Source: Pseudo-nitzschia pungens
Taxonomy: Eukaryota; Bacillariophyta; Bacillariophyceae; Bacillariales; Bacillariaceae
Length of the DNA stretch: 10,747 nucleotides
Reading direction: 5' to 3'
NCBI GenBank assembly: GCA_037355855.1
Contig: CM074762.1
Coordinates: 6,137,131 to 6,147,877, forward strand
The notes under the pieces are model-generated. The model ran no database searches and was not told the DNA's origin. It saw only the letters and a program-made list of their open reading frames with translations. Position 1 is the stretch's first letter. The number at the start of each line of letters is the position of its first letter. Of this stretch, positions 1 through 8,161 are shown one piece after another. The position numbers and the translations under genes were made by a program.

Positions 1-123
1 CTAAATCAGCGGATAGTCGGCATCGCAAAACTCCCCGTAAACGCTCCTAACAGTCCCCTCCGCAGCATACTCCCTACAGAAACAAGACGCAATTGGTCAC
101 CCAATAGCTCCCAAAGCCTCTGA
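1..123 (+). CDS. Possible 3' end of an upstream (ORF1-like) frame, partial
   Basis: Frame 1 is open from the window edge to a TGA at 121-123, giving 40 residues with no recognisable domain. It overlaps the upstream extension of the polyprotein frame (open from 41), which lies +1 relative to it, and the endonuclease fold begins directly after its stop. Non-LTR elements often carry an ORF1 upstream of the enzyme ORF, so this may be its end. The stop context is CTC TGA C, resembling stops where +1 frameshifting occurs. A competing candidate is frame 3, which encodes a short basic Lys/Arg-rich peptide ending with TAA at 48-50. Forty codons without a stop can occur by chance, so this is only a pointer. 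Confidence 0.25.
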   Translation, partial: LNQRIVGIAKLPVNAPNSPLRSILPTETRRNWSPNSSQSL

Positions 124-202
124 CACCTTCCGCCTTTCCTCCTACAACTGCAACGGCCTCCGCACTCCCACCATCGAAGCCGAACTCCGTCAGCTCCAAG
201 AT

Positions 203-3200
203 ATGGACATTGACCTCCAATGCTTTTCCGAACCCAACCTTGACACTCTCCAAATCAGTGTCCGTCATCATCTCTTCACCGCACTCTCCAAAGTCGATCC
301 GCACGCCAAAGCCATCTGGACCTCAAGCACTCTCCCAAGCGCCAAGGCCGATTACAAACCAGGTGGCGCGAGCATGATATGCTTTACTCCCACCGCTGGA
401 CGGATTCTCAAAAGTGGCCGCGACTCTCTCGGCCGTTGGACGTGGCAACTGCTTAATGCCAAAGGTAATAAGCACATCCTTATCGTCTCCGTCTACCGAG
501 CTACATCCAGCGGTAGCGTCAACACCAACTCCGCATACAACCAACAAGCCACCCTACTCGCCACTCAGGGCTTCACAAACCCTGATCCCGAACTACATTT
601 CCGTCAGGATCTCATCAAGTTTTTGCATCACCAACGCACCACCTCTTCCGCTCACCTCCACTATCTTCTTCTTGGTGATTGGAACGAAGGTCCAAACGGC
701 CAACAGATCACGAGCCAGCTACGCGATCAGTTCAGTCTCATGGATTACTGGTCAGAAATTCACCCGTCCTGCCCAGAATTTGGCACCCACCTTCGGGGAT
801 CCACCAGAATTGATTACATTCTCGGAAGTATGTCCCTCCTGCACGCCATCACCGCTATCACCTACGAACCATTTTCTTACCGCACTCGTGGAGATCACAG
901 AGCGTTCTTCGTGGACTTCAATTCCCATAAACTCTTTGGCTCCACCGACGCTGTCCTCCCCTCTCCCGCGGGACGCGCATTACACAGCAAAGACAGCAAA
1001 TCCGTCACAGCGTATCTGACAGCCCTTCACAAGTACCTCGACGAGCACTCTGTTTTCTCCCGTTTAACACAAGCGCTCAAATCTGCCACTCCAAATCTTG
1101 AAACCCTCGAATCCATCGATCGCGACATCACCAGAGCCTGTCTTCACGCCGAAAAGCAGTGCCGCCGACCACGTCCGGGATTTTGGAGCATTAAACTCCA
1201 CGACATCCGCCGCACCCTCTCCGTTTGGAGCCAACTCCACCACAAACTTCACCGTGGCCGAGATTGCCTCCCACTTATCACCCGAGCCGTGTCATTCGGC
1301 ATTGCCATTCCCCACGACATCTCAGTCACCGAAGCCCATTCCCAAGTCATATCCCTCAGGCACGATCTCAAACAATGCATTCGCGACTCGGCCACTCACC
1401 GTGACGCCATGCTCTTAGATCACGCCCGCATTGCCACTTCTGAAGGCAACCTCCCCCAAGCCGCGATTCTCACCCAGCTCCGCAAACAGGAAACCAAAAT
1501 CCGAGCCTACCAACGGCTCAGATTCGCCAGAGGCAAAACACAATCCTCCCAGGGAATTCAGCGCCTTGAAGTCCCCCTAGCGTGGCCCACTCCACACGAC
1601 CCCCCTCCATCCCCGGATACAATCCTCGTGGATCCCAAATCCCTCAAGCGTCCAGATCAGTGGCGCGAAGTCACCAACCCGTCCGACATTGAGTACTATC
1701 TCAAACTCCGCAATCGCCGTCACTTCGGCCAGGCAGAGACCGACGGCACCCCGTTTACACAACCACCGCTCTCCAACCATTTCCCTTGGAACGGGATAAG
1801 CCCTCAAGCGACTCACGTCCTCGAGGGTTCATACACGAATCCCGTTATTCCTGACCCCCCGACCATGCTCCTGACTCAGATGAAAGCCTCTGTACCTCTT
1901 GATTGCATTCCGCCACATGTCACCACCGAAGACTTTCGCCGCAAGTTCAGCAAGTGGAAAGAAGAAACATCCACCTCTCCCAGTGGACGTCACCTTGGCC
2001 ACTACAAAGCTCTATTCCGCTCCCTCGATCCCCATCTATCTGAAGAAGAAACGGAACACCTCCAGGGAATCCAGACAAAGCTCGCAGCCATGTACACCCA
2101 AGTTCTCAACTTTGCCATCTCTCATTCGTACTCCCTCACCCGCTGGAATAATGTCATCAACATGATGATCTACAAAGAACCCGGCAACGTCAAGATTCAC
2201 CGCCTCCGAGTTATTCACCTCTACGAAGCCGACTGGAATTTTCTTATGGGCCTCAAATGGAATCAATCCATCCAACGAGCCCGCAAAAATGATACCATAA
2301 GCCGAGGTCAATATGGCGGTTGTCCCGGACGCGATTGCCAAACCATCACTCTTCTGGAAGAACTCCGACTCGATTACTCCATGCTCACCAGAACACCCTT
2401 TGCCAACTTTGATAACGATGCTGCATCTTGCTACGACAGAATTCTGATGCCCCTCTCCAGCTTGGCTGCCCGCGGATACGGCATCCACCAGAACATCACC
2501 AACCTTCACGCCAACACGCTCAGCACTGCCCTCTTCCGTCTCAAAGTATCCTCCCAGGTCTCACCTTCGGGTTACACTCACAGCTCCAATTTCCCCATCC
2601 ACGGGACCGGCCAGGGCTCCGGCAACAGCCCGATGATCTGGTGTTTTATCTCCAGTAAATTATTTCAAGCCCATGCCTCCCGAGCACACGGTATGAAATT
2701 CATGTCCCCTGACGGTTCCCAGACCATGTTTATGAGCATCATCGGCTTTGTCGATGATTCCACGTGCATCACCGCCAGCGATCCCTCCGAACCCATCACC
2801 ACATTGGTCTCCCGCATGCGCGCCGATTCTCAGTTATGGAACGACTTGCTGTGGGCCTCCGGTGGGAAACTTGAACTTCCCAAATGCGGTTTCCATATCA
2901 TTTATTACACCTTCGATTCCAGTGGCCGCCCGCAACTTGTAACCAAGTACGACGGAGAGGTCTTTCTACGCGATGCCCGCTCTCAGCAGATCCAGGTCCA
3001 CGCCAAATCGATCGCGCAGCCACGCAAAAACCTCGGCCACCACAAAGCCCCCAGCTCTCAATACCACACTCAAGCCACCGTTTTATGTACCACGGCTCGA
3101 AACACTTCTCGCGCGATTCAATCTTGCGGTTTCAGTAAACCCATTGCACGCCTTATGTACGATTCTGTCCTTCGTCCATCTCTTGAATATGCCATTCCTC

Positions 3201-5947
3201 AATCCTTCCTTTCCCCCAAGCAACTTGGTACCATCGAACGTATCTATCGCCGCCCCATTCTCCAGAGTTGCGGCTATAAAGCAACCACCGCTCGACCGCT
3301 TGTACAAGCTCCAAAATCGGTGGCCGGTATCGGAATTCCCGAGCTCACCGCCGTCGATGGCACTGAAAAAACCCTCCATTTCCTGAAGCACTGGCGTACC
3401 CCACACGAAGATTGCGGCCGCCTGCTTCATATTCTGCAAGCTTGGACCCAACTGTATTGTGGCGTCTCTTTTCCCATCCTGTCCAATCCAGCAATTCCCC
3501 TGCCTCATATTGCAGGCCGGTTCATCCCCGCTGTACGGACATACCTACACTCTGTCGACGGCCATATCGAACTGCTGGATCCATATCTCCCCCGACCTCT
3601 CCGCGAACACGACACCGCCATCATGGATGTTGCCATTAATTCGTCGCTGCCCCCAAGTACCATTCAATGCATCAACTTTGCACGGTTGCATTTACGGGTT
3701 ACATACCTCAGCGAAATTTGTAACATTCAGGGTACTCATATCCGTTCCAGCATTTTCCAAGGAAAACAAGATTCTATCTATTCTCCCACACGCACGTATC
3801 CCCACCAACCTCGTCCAGGTCCAGCCACATGGACAAAGTTCCGCCAGTTTCTCACAAGCTTCACCCGCCCAGGCAGTAAAGCCCTACTCCCCGACTTCAT
3901 CCCCGGCCCTTGGCTCTCCACCCACAGCTCTCTTGGTGTGTGGCAGTCGTACGCAACTCCATCCTCATCGCGCGTGAGTGTTCAGCGCAATTCATCTTGG
4001 CTTCACTACACCATGGGTCCCAATCCCCAACTTCACACCACCACACCAGAATTCCATCCTTCACCAGATAGCTATCCCACCGCCGTAAGCCAATCCACAA
4101 CGGGAGCTCCGACGGTGTACCCACCCCGCGTTCCCCAACCGCCTCACCCCCACTCCGACATCCTCACATGGAACGATTTCCTTACCACGAAACCACCGTG
4201 GGCTCAAGCCCTCCTTGCCAATATCGTATTTCACACCGATCCTTCTGCCATTAGAGCCGCCCAACTTGAATTCAATCATCTCATCGTGGTCTCCGATGGT
4301 TCTGGCAAAGACGATGTGATGGCCTTTGCGTGGGTCGTTGCATCCCCCACAGCACAACTCGTCACTGGCTCCGCTCAGTGCTCGGGGTCACAATGCTCCT
4401 TTCGCGCCGAGGCTGCTGGCCAACTCGCCGCTACCCTCTTTCTAGCCTATTACCAAGAATTTGACGATCTCAATATTACGGGCACCCATTTTTACTGCGA
4501 TAACCAAGAAGTAGGCGCCCGCGGGAAATCGCATGCTCACTACTCCACACCGTATCCGAATGTCACTCTTCAATCCCAGTTCGATCTCACTGAGCAGATC
4601 TTTCAAACAACGCGGGACTTCGACCTTCGACCCAAGTACAAACATGTGAAAGGCCACCAAGATGATAACGCCAACGCTCAACTCAGCTGGGAAGCCGAAC
4701 TGAATGTTCTCGTCGACGAACTTGCCGATACCCGCCGACGTCAACTTGACCCAGACTACACCGTCCTTCCCGTGCCCGCTTGTCCCGCCATTTTATATCT
4801 CTCTGGTAAAGCGGTCACATCCAACTACAGATCCAATCTCCTCGACGCTTATTCTCGACCCCGTTATTTCCAGTATGTCCAACAACGGTTTCAATGGACT
4901 CCCGCCACAGTCGACTCCATCAACTGGCCCGCCTACGAAGCCGCCGTGAAAACCTTCACTCACTCACCCACGCTTGTTAAACTTTGTCACCGCCTCCTTC
5001 CCACCAATGCCATCCTCAAAAAGTGGAATTACCAGTCGGTGGATTCGTGCCCGCTGTGTGCCGCACCTGAAACCTTTTCCCATATGCTACGTTGCCCCCA
5101 CCCATCCCGTATCCAATGGCGCCGAGAATGCATCAGCAATCTCCGCAAATTACTCCCTGCCCACGGGTTCGATCATACCCGTATCGATTGCCTCTGCTCG
5201 AGCCTCACCGAGTATCTGGACACGGGCTCTGTCTCACCAGCCAAATATCCCGTTTCATTTTCATCCGCACTTCACTCCCAACACACCATAGGTTGGGAAC
5301 ACGCATTTATGGGACGACTCACCACTCAGTGGGTCACCGTCAGTTCACCCCCAGATAAATTAGAGCCCACTCGTGGCGGCTCTCAAATCGCTGCACATTT
5401 AATCAAAGCCACTCATACCCTGTGGCTCCAGCGCAACCAAGACACCCACGGCAACACCGCAACCTCGACCTTGTACCGTGATCGCCTTAATACTCAGGTT
5501 AAGGCTCTCCTCGCACTCCGCCCCAAAGTTCGCCCCTGCGACGACTTTTTGTTCCCCCGTGATCACCAAGATTTTATACAAAATAGCACCGATGACGCCT
5601 TAGCGTCTTTCATAGCCAGCAACACCCAGGCCATTCACAACAGCATCCAACTAGAAGAATCGTCCACCGCCCGAGACACCGGAGCCATATACACCTATTT
5701 TCAACCCGTTCGCACAGGCGCTTTGAACACCATACGACGCCAACAACGAACTGCCACCATGCACCGCAATAACATGCGCTTTCACCGTATGCCCCGGTCC
5801 GCAAGCCGTCACCGGGCAAACACCACCCCAATCACTCAGTTTGCTTCCACTCACCCACCCCCTTCAGCGACCAACCACCAACGCCAAACCCCAGTCGACT
5901 CGACCCATCAAGCCTCAATTACCAGATTCTTCAGTTCACGTTCCTAA
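203..5947 (+). CDS. Retrotransposon polyprotein: APE endonuclease, reverse transcriptase, RNase H, zinc knuckle
   Basis: This enzyme would nick target DNA, reverse-transcribe the element RNA from the nick and degrade the RNA strand. Counting from the ATG at 203, endonuclease motifs are SEPN (E10), GDWN (158-161), RIDY (202-205) and GDHRA (230-234). Reverse transcriptase motif A is DAASCYD (catalytic D739), motif B GTGQGSGNSP (801-810) and motif C FVDD (849-852). RNase H acidic residues are D1365, E1403, D1433 and D1505, with KGHQDD at 1483-1488. A CCHC knuckle is C1616, C1619, H1627, C1631. The tail is rich in Arg, Ser, Thr and Pro and ends with PIP-box-like QASITRFF (1903-1910). All key residues are present. 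The frame is open upstream to 41, and the first endonuclease motif (SYNCNGLR, 140-163) precedes this ATG, so the true start is probably upstream, by frameshift or a non-AUG codon. Function is firm; the start is uncertain. Confidence 0.93.
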   Translation: MDIDLQCFSEPNLDTLQISVRHHLFTALSKVDPHAKAIWTSSTLPSAKADYKPGGASMICFTPTAGRILKSGRDSLGRWTWQLLNAKGNKHILIVSVYRATSSGSVNTNSAYNQQATLLATQGFTNPDPELHFRQDLIKFLHHQRTTSSAHLHYLLLGDWNEGPNGQQITSQLRDQFSLMDYWSEIHPSCPEFGTHLRGSTRIDYILGSMSLLHAITAITYEPFSYRTRGDHRAFFVDFNSHKLFGSTDAVLPSPAGRALHSKDSKSVTAYLTALHKYLDEHSVFSRLTQALKSATPNLETLESIDRDITRACLHAEKQCRRPRPGFWSIKLHDIRRTLSVWSQLHHKLHRGRDCLPLITRAVSFGIAIPHDISVTEAHSQVISLRHDLKQCIRDSATHRDAMLLDHARIATSEGNLPQAAILTQLRKQETKIRAYQRLRFARGKTQSSQGIQRLEVPLAWPTPHDPPPSPDTILVDPKSLKRPDQWREVTNPSDIEYYLKLRNRRHFGQAETDGTPFTQPPLSNHFPWNGISPQATHVLEGSYTNPVIPDPPTMLLTQMKASVPLDCIPPHVTTEDFRRKFSKWKEETSTSPSGRHLGHYKALFRSLDPHLSEEETEHLQGIQTKLAAMYTQVLNFAISHSYSLTRWNNVINMMIYKEPGNVKIHRLRVIHLYEADWNFLMGLKWNQSIQRARKNDTISRGQYGGCPGRDCQTITLLEELRLDYSMLTRTPFANFDNDAASCYDRILMPLSSLAARGYGIHQNITNLHANTLSTALFRLKVSSQVSPSGYTHSSNFPIHGTGQGSGNSPMIWCFISSKLFQAHASRAHGMKFMSPDGSQTMFMSIIGFVDDSTCITASDPSEPITTLVSRMRADSQLWNDLLWASGGKLELPKCGFHIIYYTFDSSGRPQLVTKYDGEVFLRDARSQQIQVHAKSIAQPRKNLGHHKAPSSQYHTQATVLCTTARNTSRAIQSCGFSKPIARLMYDSVLRPSLEYAIPQSFLSPKQLGTIERIYRRPILQSCGYKATTARPLVQAPKSVAGIGIPELTAVDGTEKTLHFLKHWRTPHEDCGRLLHILQAWTQLYCGVSFPILSNPAIPLPHIAGRFIPAVRTYLHSVDGHIELLDPYLPRPLREHDTAIMDVAINSSLPPSTIQCINFARLHLRVTYLSEICNIQGTHIRSSIFQGKQDSIYSPTRTYPHQPRPGPATWTKFRQFLTSFTRPGSKALLPDFIPGPWLSTHSSLGVWQSYATPSSSRVSVQRNSSWLHYTMGPNPQLHTTTPEFHPSPDSYPTAVSQSTTGAPTVYPPRVPQPPHPHSDILTWNDFLTTKPPWAQALLANIVFHTDPSAIRAAQLEFNHLIVVSDGSGKDDVMAFAWVVASPTAQLVTGSAQCSGSQCSFRAEAAGQLAATLFLAYYQEFDDLNITGTHFYCDNQEVGARGKSHAHYSTPYPNVTLQSQFDLTEQIFQTTRDFDLRPKYKHVKGHQDDNANAQLSWEAELNVLVDELADTRRRQLDPDYTVLPVPACPAILYLSGKAVTSNYRSNLLDAYSRPRYFQYVQQRFQWTPATVDSINWPAYEAAVKTFTHSPTLVKLCHRLLPTNAILKKWNYQSVDSCPLCAAPETFSHMLRCPHPSRIQWRRECISNLRKLLPAHGFDHTRIDCLCSSLTEYLDTGSVSPAKYPVSFSSALHSQHTIGWEHAFMGRLTTQWVTVSSPPDKLEPTRGGSQIAAHLIKATHTLWLQRNQDTHGNTATSTLYRDRLNTQVKALLALRPKVRPCDDFLFPRDHQDFIQNSTDDALASFIASNTQAIHNSIQLEESSTARDTGAIYTYFQPVRTGALNTIRRQQRTATMHRNNMRFHRMPRSASRHRANTTPITQFASTHPPPSATNHQRQTPVDSTHQASITRFFSSRS
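5909..5932 (+). other. PIP-box motif at the polyprotein C-terminus
   Basis: These codons encode QASITRFF, residues 1903-1910, four residues before the C-terminus. It fits the PCNA-interacting-protein box (Q-x-x-I/L/M-x-x-aromatic-aromatic) exactly and closely resembles terminal PIP boxes of cellular replication proteins. Two weaker relatives lie upstream in the same tail: TGAIYTYF (residues 1826-1833, nt 5678-5701) and TTPITQFA (1874-1881, nt 5822-5845), the latter lacking Gln and the second aromatic. Binding to the host sliding clamp is inferred from the motif alone. Confidence 0.6.
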
Positions 5948-6001
5948 GCACACGGTGCTTCTGAACTTCTCTTTTCCCTCCTTCTGTTCACAGCTCCTTT
6001 A

Positions 6002-6023
6002 CGATCGACTTCACAGTCGATTG
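6002..6023. repeat. Hairpin in the retrotransposon 3' UTR
   Basis: CGATCGACT (6002-6010) and AGTCGATTG (6015-6023) can pair over nine positions, one of them a G-T wobble, around the loop TCAC. It begins 54 bases after the polyprotein stop. It could be an RNA structure in the element transcript; no function is shown. Confidence 0.5.
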
Positions 6024-6303
6024 TTAAGTGTTTCAGGAACCTGGACGTATTGAATCTTCGCTCACCATTCTCCCAATCTTCGCTCACTCGCTCACCACCA
6101 TTACCACCACCACCACACGGAACCCGGATCTCAAACATCTTCTGCTGCGTTTCACGCTGTGGTTGATTGTTATCTGTTAAAGGAACCCGGATCTTCCAGC
6201 ACTGAATCGATCGAACTCTCCAGAGAGATCATCACTTTTAACTTGCCCGCTCCACTAAAACAATACGTATTCTAGTGGCGCCAGCGCTCTGTGAGCTTAC
6301 GCC

Positions 6304-6330
6304 AGCAAGTGCACGCAGTGCAATGTTGCT
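6304..6330. repeat. Nested hairpin near the 3' end of the retrotransposon
   Basis: AGCAA (6304-6308) pairs with TTGCT (6326-6330) outside an inner stem of TGCAC (6310-6314) and GTGCA (6318-6322), loop GCA. With the inverted repeat at 6252-6278 it makes the last 110 bases before the 18S junction the most structured part of the 3' region. It is a candidate recognition structure for reverse transcription; the role is inferred. Confidence 0.45.
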
Positions 6331-6361
6331 CGCTAAGTCGAGAGTTTAAATTAGATATTTC

Positions 6362-6363
6362 CA
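6362..6363. other. Retrotransposon / 18S junction
   Basis: To the right, minus-strand 18S sequence ends at ...GATTCATAAT. To the left is the plus-strand 3' end of the retrotransposon (...TTAGATATTTCC). There is no poly(A) or simple repeat at the join, as often found for site-specific non-LTR elements. Any target-site duplication would need the 5' junction, which is outside the window. Confidence 0.75.
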
Positions 6364-6606
6364 TTATGAATCACCACATCACCCCGAAGGGGTTGGTTTC
6401 AATCTAATAAATACTACCCCAGAAGGGTATTGACGCATGTATTAGCTCTAGAATTACTACGGGTATCCAAGTAGTAAGGGACTATCAAATAAACTATAAC
6501 TGATATAATGAGCCGTTCGCAGTTTCAAAGTAAAATATTTATACTTAGACATGCATGGCTTAATCTTTGAGACGAGCGTATGACTACTGGCAGAATCAAC
6601 CAGGTT
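6363..6606 (-). rRNA. 18S (small subunit) rRNA, 5' portion, interrupted
   Basis: On the minus strand this begins AACCTGGTTGATTCTGCCAG, the near-universal start of eukaryotic 18S rRNA, and continues through conserved blocks: AAGCCATGCATGTCTAAGTA, CGAACGGCTCATTA, CTAGAGCTAATACATGC and the hairpin CCAACCCCTTCGGGG. About 244 nt are present. Identity stops after GATTCATAAT; a diatom gene would continue with AA(G/C)TTGCGGATCGC-type sequence, but here the retrotransposon 3' end follows. The rest of 18S should lie left of the element, outside the window, so this copy is probably non-functional. One base departs from the universal start motif: GATTCTG instead of GATCCTG (plus-strand 6594). The wording of the conserved and variable parts points to a diatom. 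Confidence 0.96.
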
Positions 6607-7409
6607 GCTAAAGTTAAAACATAACTTCACAGGCGAGAAACAACTCTGTGTGTGAAGCAAGTTCAAAGTCTTTAAGCAAAGTTAAACAGTGATTTTGTCA
6701 TCACTGTCATAGACAGTGGTGATAAACCAAGTTGAACAAGTTCATCCTCCAAGCAAGGAGTCATCAGGACTAGTTAAAAGCAACTAGACGCATCTGATCC
6801 CCTGCTGGAAGATTGATGCTACAGTTTCCCATCATAGCATGCAATGCTGCAATACTACAAGGTCTCAGTAACTATCTGATTTTTAACATACTATTTGCAT
6901 TGCAGAACAGTATATCAACAAAGATTGTCGCGGGTTACAGCATGTGCTCAACCCTGCTAAAATCTGATCGTTTTGATTGTGTCAAAACTGAGTGTTTCAT
7001 CTTCTGCATCTTCCGCTCACGAAAGGGCAGCAAGGCAAAACAAGCCTTTTTGAACTAACACGAAGTTTCGTCGTGTTAATTTCACCAAAACACTCGGTTG
7101 GGCACACACTGCTGTGATCAAAGGTTGAAAAGAATCAACAGGGGACTATGCAGTGATCGAAATCTCAGCATGTCTCGTGCTTCGTCTTTCCACCAAATTT
7201 CACTAGCAGATTACCGTACTAGGAGCATGATGGCTGGTTGGGCGGTCGTAGACCACTACCCTTCCTATAAATTGCATGAATAATTAACCTGAAAAGAAAA
7301 CATCCACTTTGTCTTTTCATCGAAAAAAAAGACATTCGAAAACATGTTAAGAGTGAACCTTGGTCACATGCACGATGCAAGTGCATGCTGGGCCTCGTGC
7401 CACAAGGGT
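6607..7409 (-). other. 5' external transcribed spacer and proximal intergenic spacer
   Basis: This stretch lies directly upstream of 18S on the minus strand and should contain the pre-rRNA leader and Pol I start, neither of which has a recognisable consensus here. No ORF looks real. It contains hairpins: CACTGTC/GACAGTG with a 3-nt loop at 6702-6718, AAGGC/GCCTT near 7032-7050, and AACACGA/TCGTGTT near 7057-7077. These could be pre-rRNA processing structures. Otherwise it is unremarkable single-copy spacer. Confidence 0.6.
6702..6718. repeat. Hairpin in the 18S leader region
   Basis: CACTGTC (6702-6708) and GACAGTG (6712-6718) form a perfect seven-pair stem with loop ATA, about 100 bases upstream of the 18S 5' end on the minus strand. 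It probably falls within the external transcribed spacer, where such stems can mark processing sites. The role is inferred. Confidence 0.45.
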
Positions 7410-7544
7410 AGGGATCCTGGATGTACGGGGAACCTGGATGTACAGCCAACCTCGACGTACGGGGAACCTGGATGTACAGCCAACCTCGACGTACGGGGAA
7501 CCTGGATGTACGGGGAACCTGGATGTACAGCCAACCTCTATACT
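7410..7544. repeat. 17-bp / 34-bp tandem repeat array in the intergenic spacer
   Basis: The array alternates two related 17-mers, GGGGAACCTGGATGTAC and AGCCAACCTCGACGTAC. Full 34-bp pairs occupy 7427-7460 and 7461-7494, a single 17-mer follows at 7495-7511, and a last diverged pair spans 7512-7544. A degenerate leading copy is at 7410-7426. Short repeats upstream of the rRNA transcription unit often act as Pol I spacer promoters or enhancers in other eukaryotes; that role is only possible here. Apparent ORFs across it are repeat artefacts. Confidence 0.88.
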
Positions 7545-7784
7545 GGGGAACAAGGTAGTAAGCCAGATTATAAATCACCTCCCACCCACAGGAAGTAAGC
7601 AGAGGAGTTCTTGCCAATCACAACACATCAAACAACATACCAATAACGTATCATTGTCATTATAATTCAACCACTTGATACATATTCATTATTTAACAAC
7701 TATGATTGTAACAAAGGACATGGAAGCAAATTGTTCCCAAAAGAAAAATATCCAATAACAAACAAACACATTTTTGAATCCAGT

Positions 7785-7896
7785 CACCGAGTATGCCACC
7801 AAGTAGTCACCGAATATGCCACCAAGTATGCCACCGAATATGCCACCGAGTATTTCACCGAGTATGCCACCAAGTAGTCACCGAGTATTTCACCGA
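7785..7896. repeat. 12-bp minisatellite, copy 1
   Basis: Degenerate units of the type AGTATGCCACCA/G are interspersed with AGTAGTCACCG and AGTATTTCACCG variants. Its first 63 bases (7785-7847) are identical to 9058-9120 on the far side of the 5S cluster, in the same orientation. The minus-strand reading frame of repeating AYSV/AYLV residues comes from the 12-base period and is not a gene. Confidence 0.88.
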
Positions 7897-8161
7897 GTAA
7901 GATCCTGTTGCTAAGGGCTAGGGTATGCAGGTCTGGTACAGATCCCACATTGAACATCCCCCATGGCACCAGGATAGCAACACAGCATGTTGTGGTATTT
8001 TTGTATGAATTGTATTGCAACTGTCTATGCTAATGCTATTTATTAAAATATGATGGATGCTATCAATATAAAAAATGTTTGACATGGCTGATCATGTCAT
8101 TTTAAAATATTATTTGGCTTGATTGGTCGCTGGGAAATTTTAAGGGAAAAATGAATGGGAC

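Larger units (their letters stand above)
1..6362 (+). mobile_element. Non-LTR retrotransposon (APE-endonuclease LINE type), 5' end outside window
   Basis: The element has one very long frame with an APE-type endonuclease, reverse transcriptase, RNase H and zinc knuckle in that order, then a 3' untranslated region without a poly(A) tail. It ends where recognisable 18S rRNA sequence begins (6363, opposite strand). No LTR, integrase or aspartic protease is visible, so it belongs with non-LTR elements that move by target-primed reverse transcription. The left end is beyond position 1: no 18S sequence is seen there, and frame 1 is open from position 1 to a TGA at 121-123, which could be the end of an upstream gag-like ORF. 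The main frame has no stop over 1914 codons, suggesting a recent and possibly active copy. The right boundary is inferred from where 18S identity stops; the left is simply the window edge. Its clade cannot be assigned without a phylogeny. Confidence 0.88.
5948..6362 (+). other. 3' untranslated region of the retrotransposon
   Basis: This stretch between the polyprotein stop and the 18S junction has no convincing ORF and no poly(A). It holds a 9-bp hairpin with a 4-nt loop at 6002-6023, an AATCTTCGCTCAC-type short direct repeat near 6052-6090, and three copies of a word: GGAACCTGGACGTAT at 6036-6050 and GGAACCCGGATCT at 6119-6131 and 6182-6194. Near the end are an inverted repeat at 6252-6278 and a nested hairpin at 6304-6330 (AGCAA..TGCAC / GTGCA..TTGCT). 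A structured 3' end could be what the reverse transcriptase recognises. Assignment to the element rather than to captured host DNA is inferred from continuity with the ORF. Confidence 0.7.

Noticed and set aside
2036..4744. Long antisense frames inside the retrotransposon ORF
   Set aside because: They mirror the C-rich third codon positions of the real plus-strand frame and show no recognisable motifs.
5948..6362. Group I or spliceosomal intron in 18S instead of a transposon end
   Set aside because: No conserved group I core was seen by eye, the position is not one I know as an intron site, and the sequence is continuous with the retrotransposon frame.
6457..6666. Minus-strand ORF of 69 codons
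   Set aside because: It lies almost wholly within the 18S rRNA 5' end and its leader.
7344..7665. Plus-strand ORFs with GEPGCTANLD-type repeats
   Set aside because: They translate the 17-bp spacer array; the pattern appears in several frames and on both strands.
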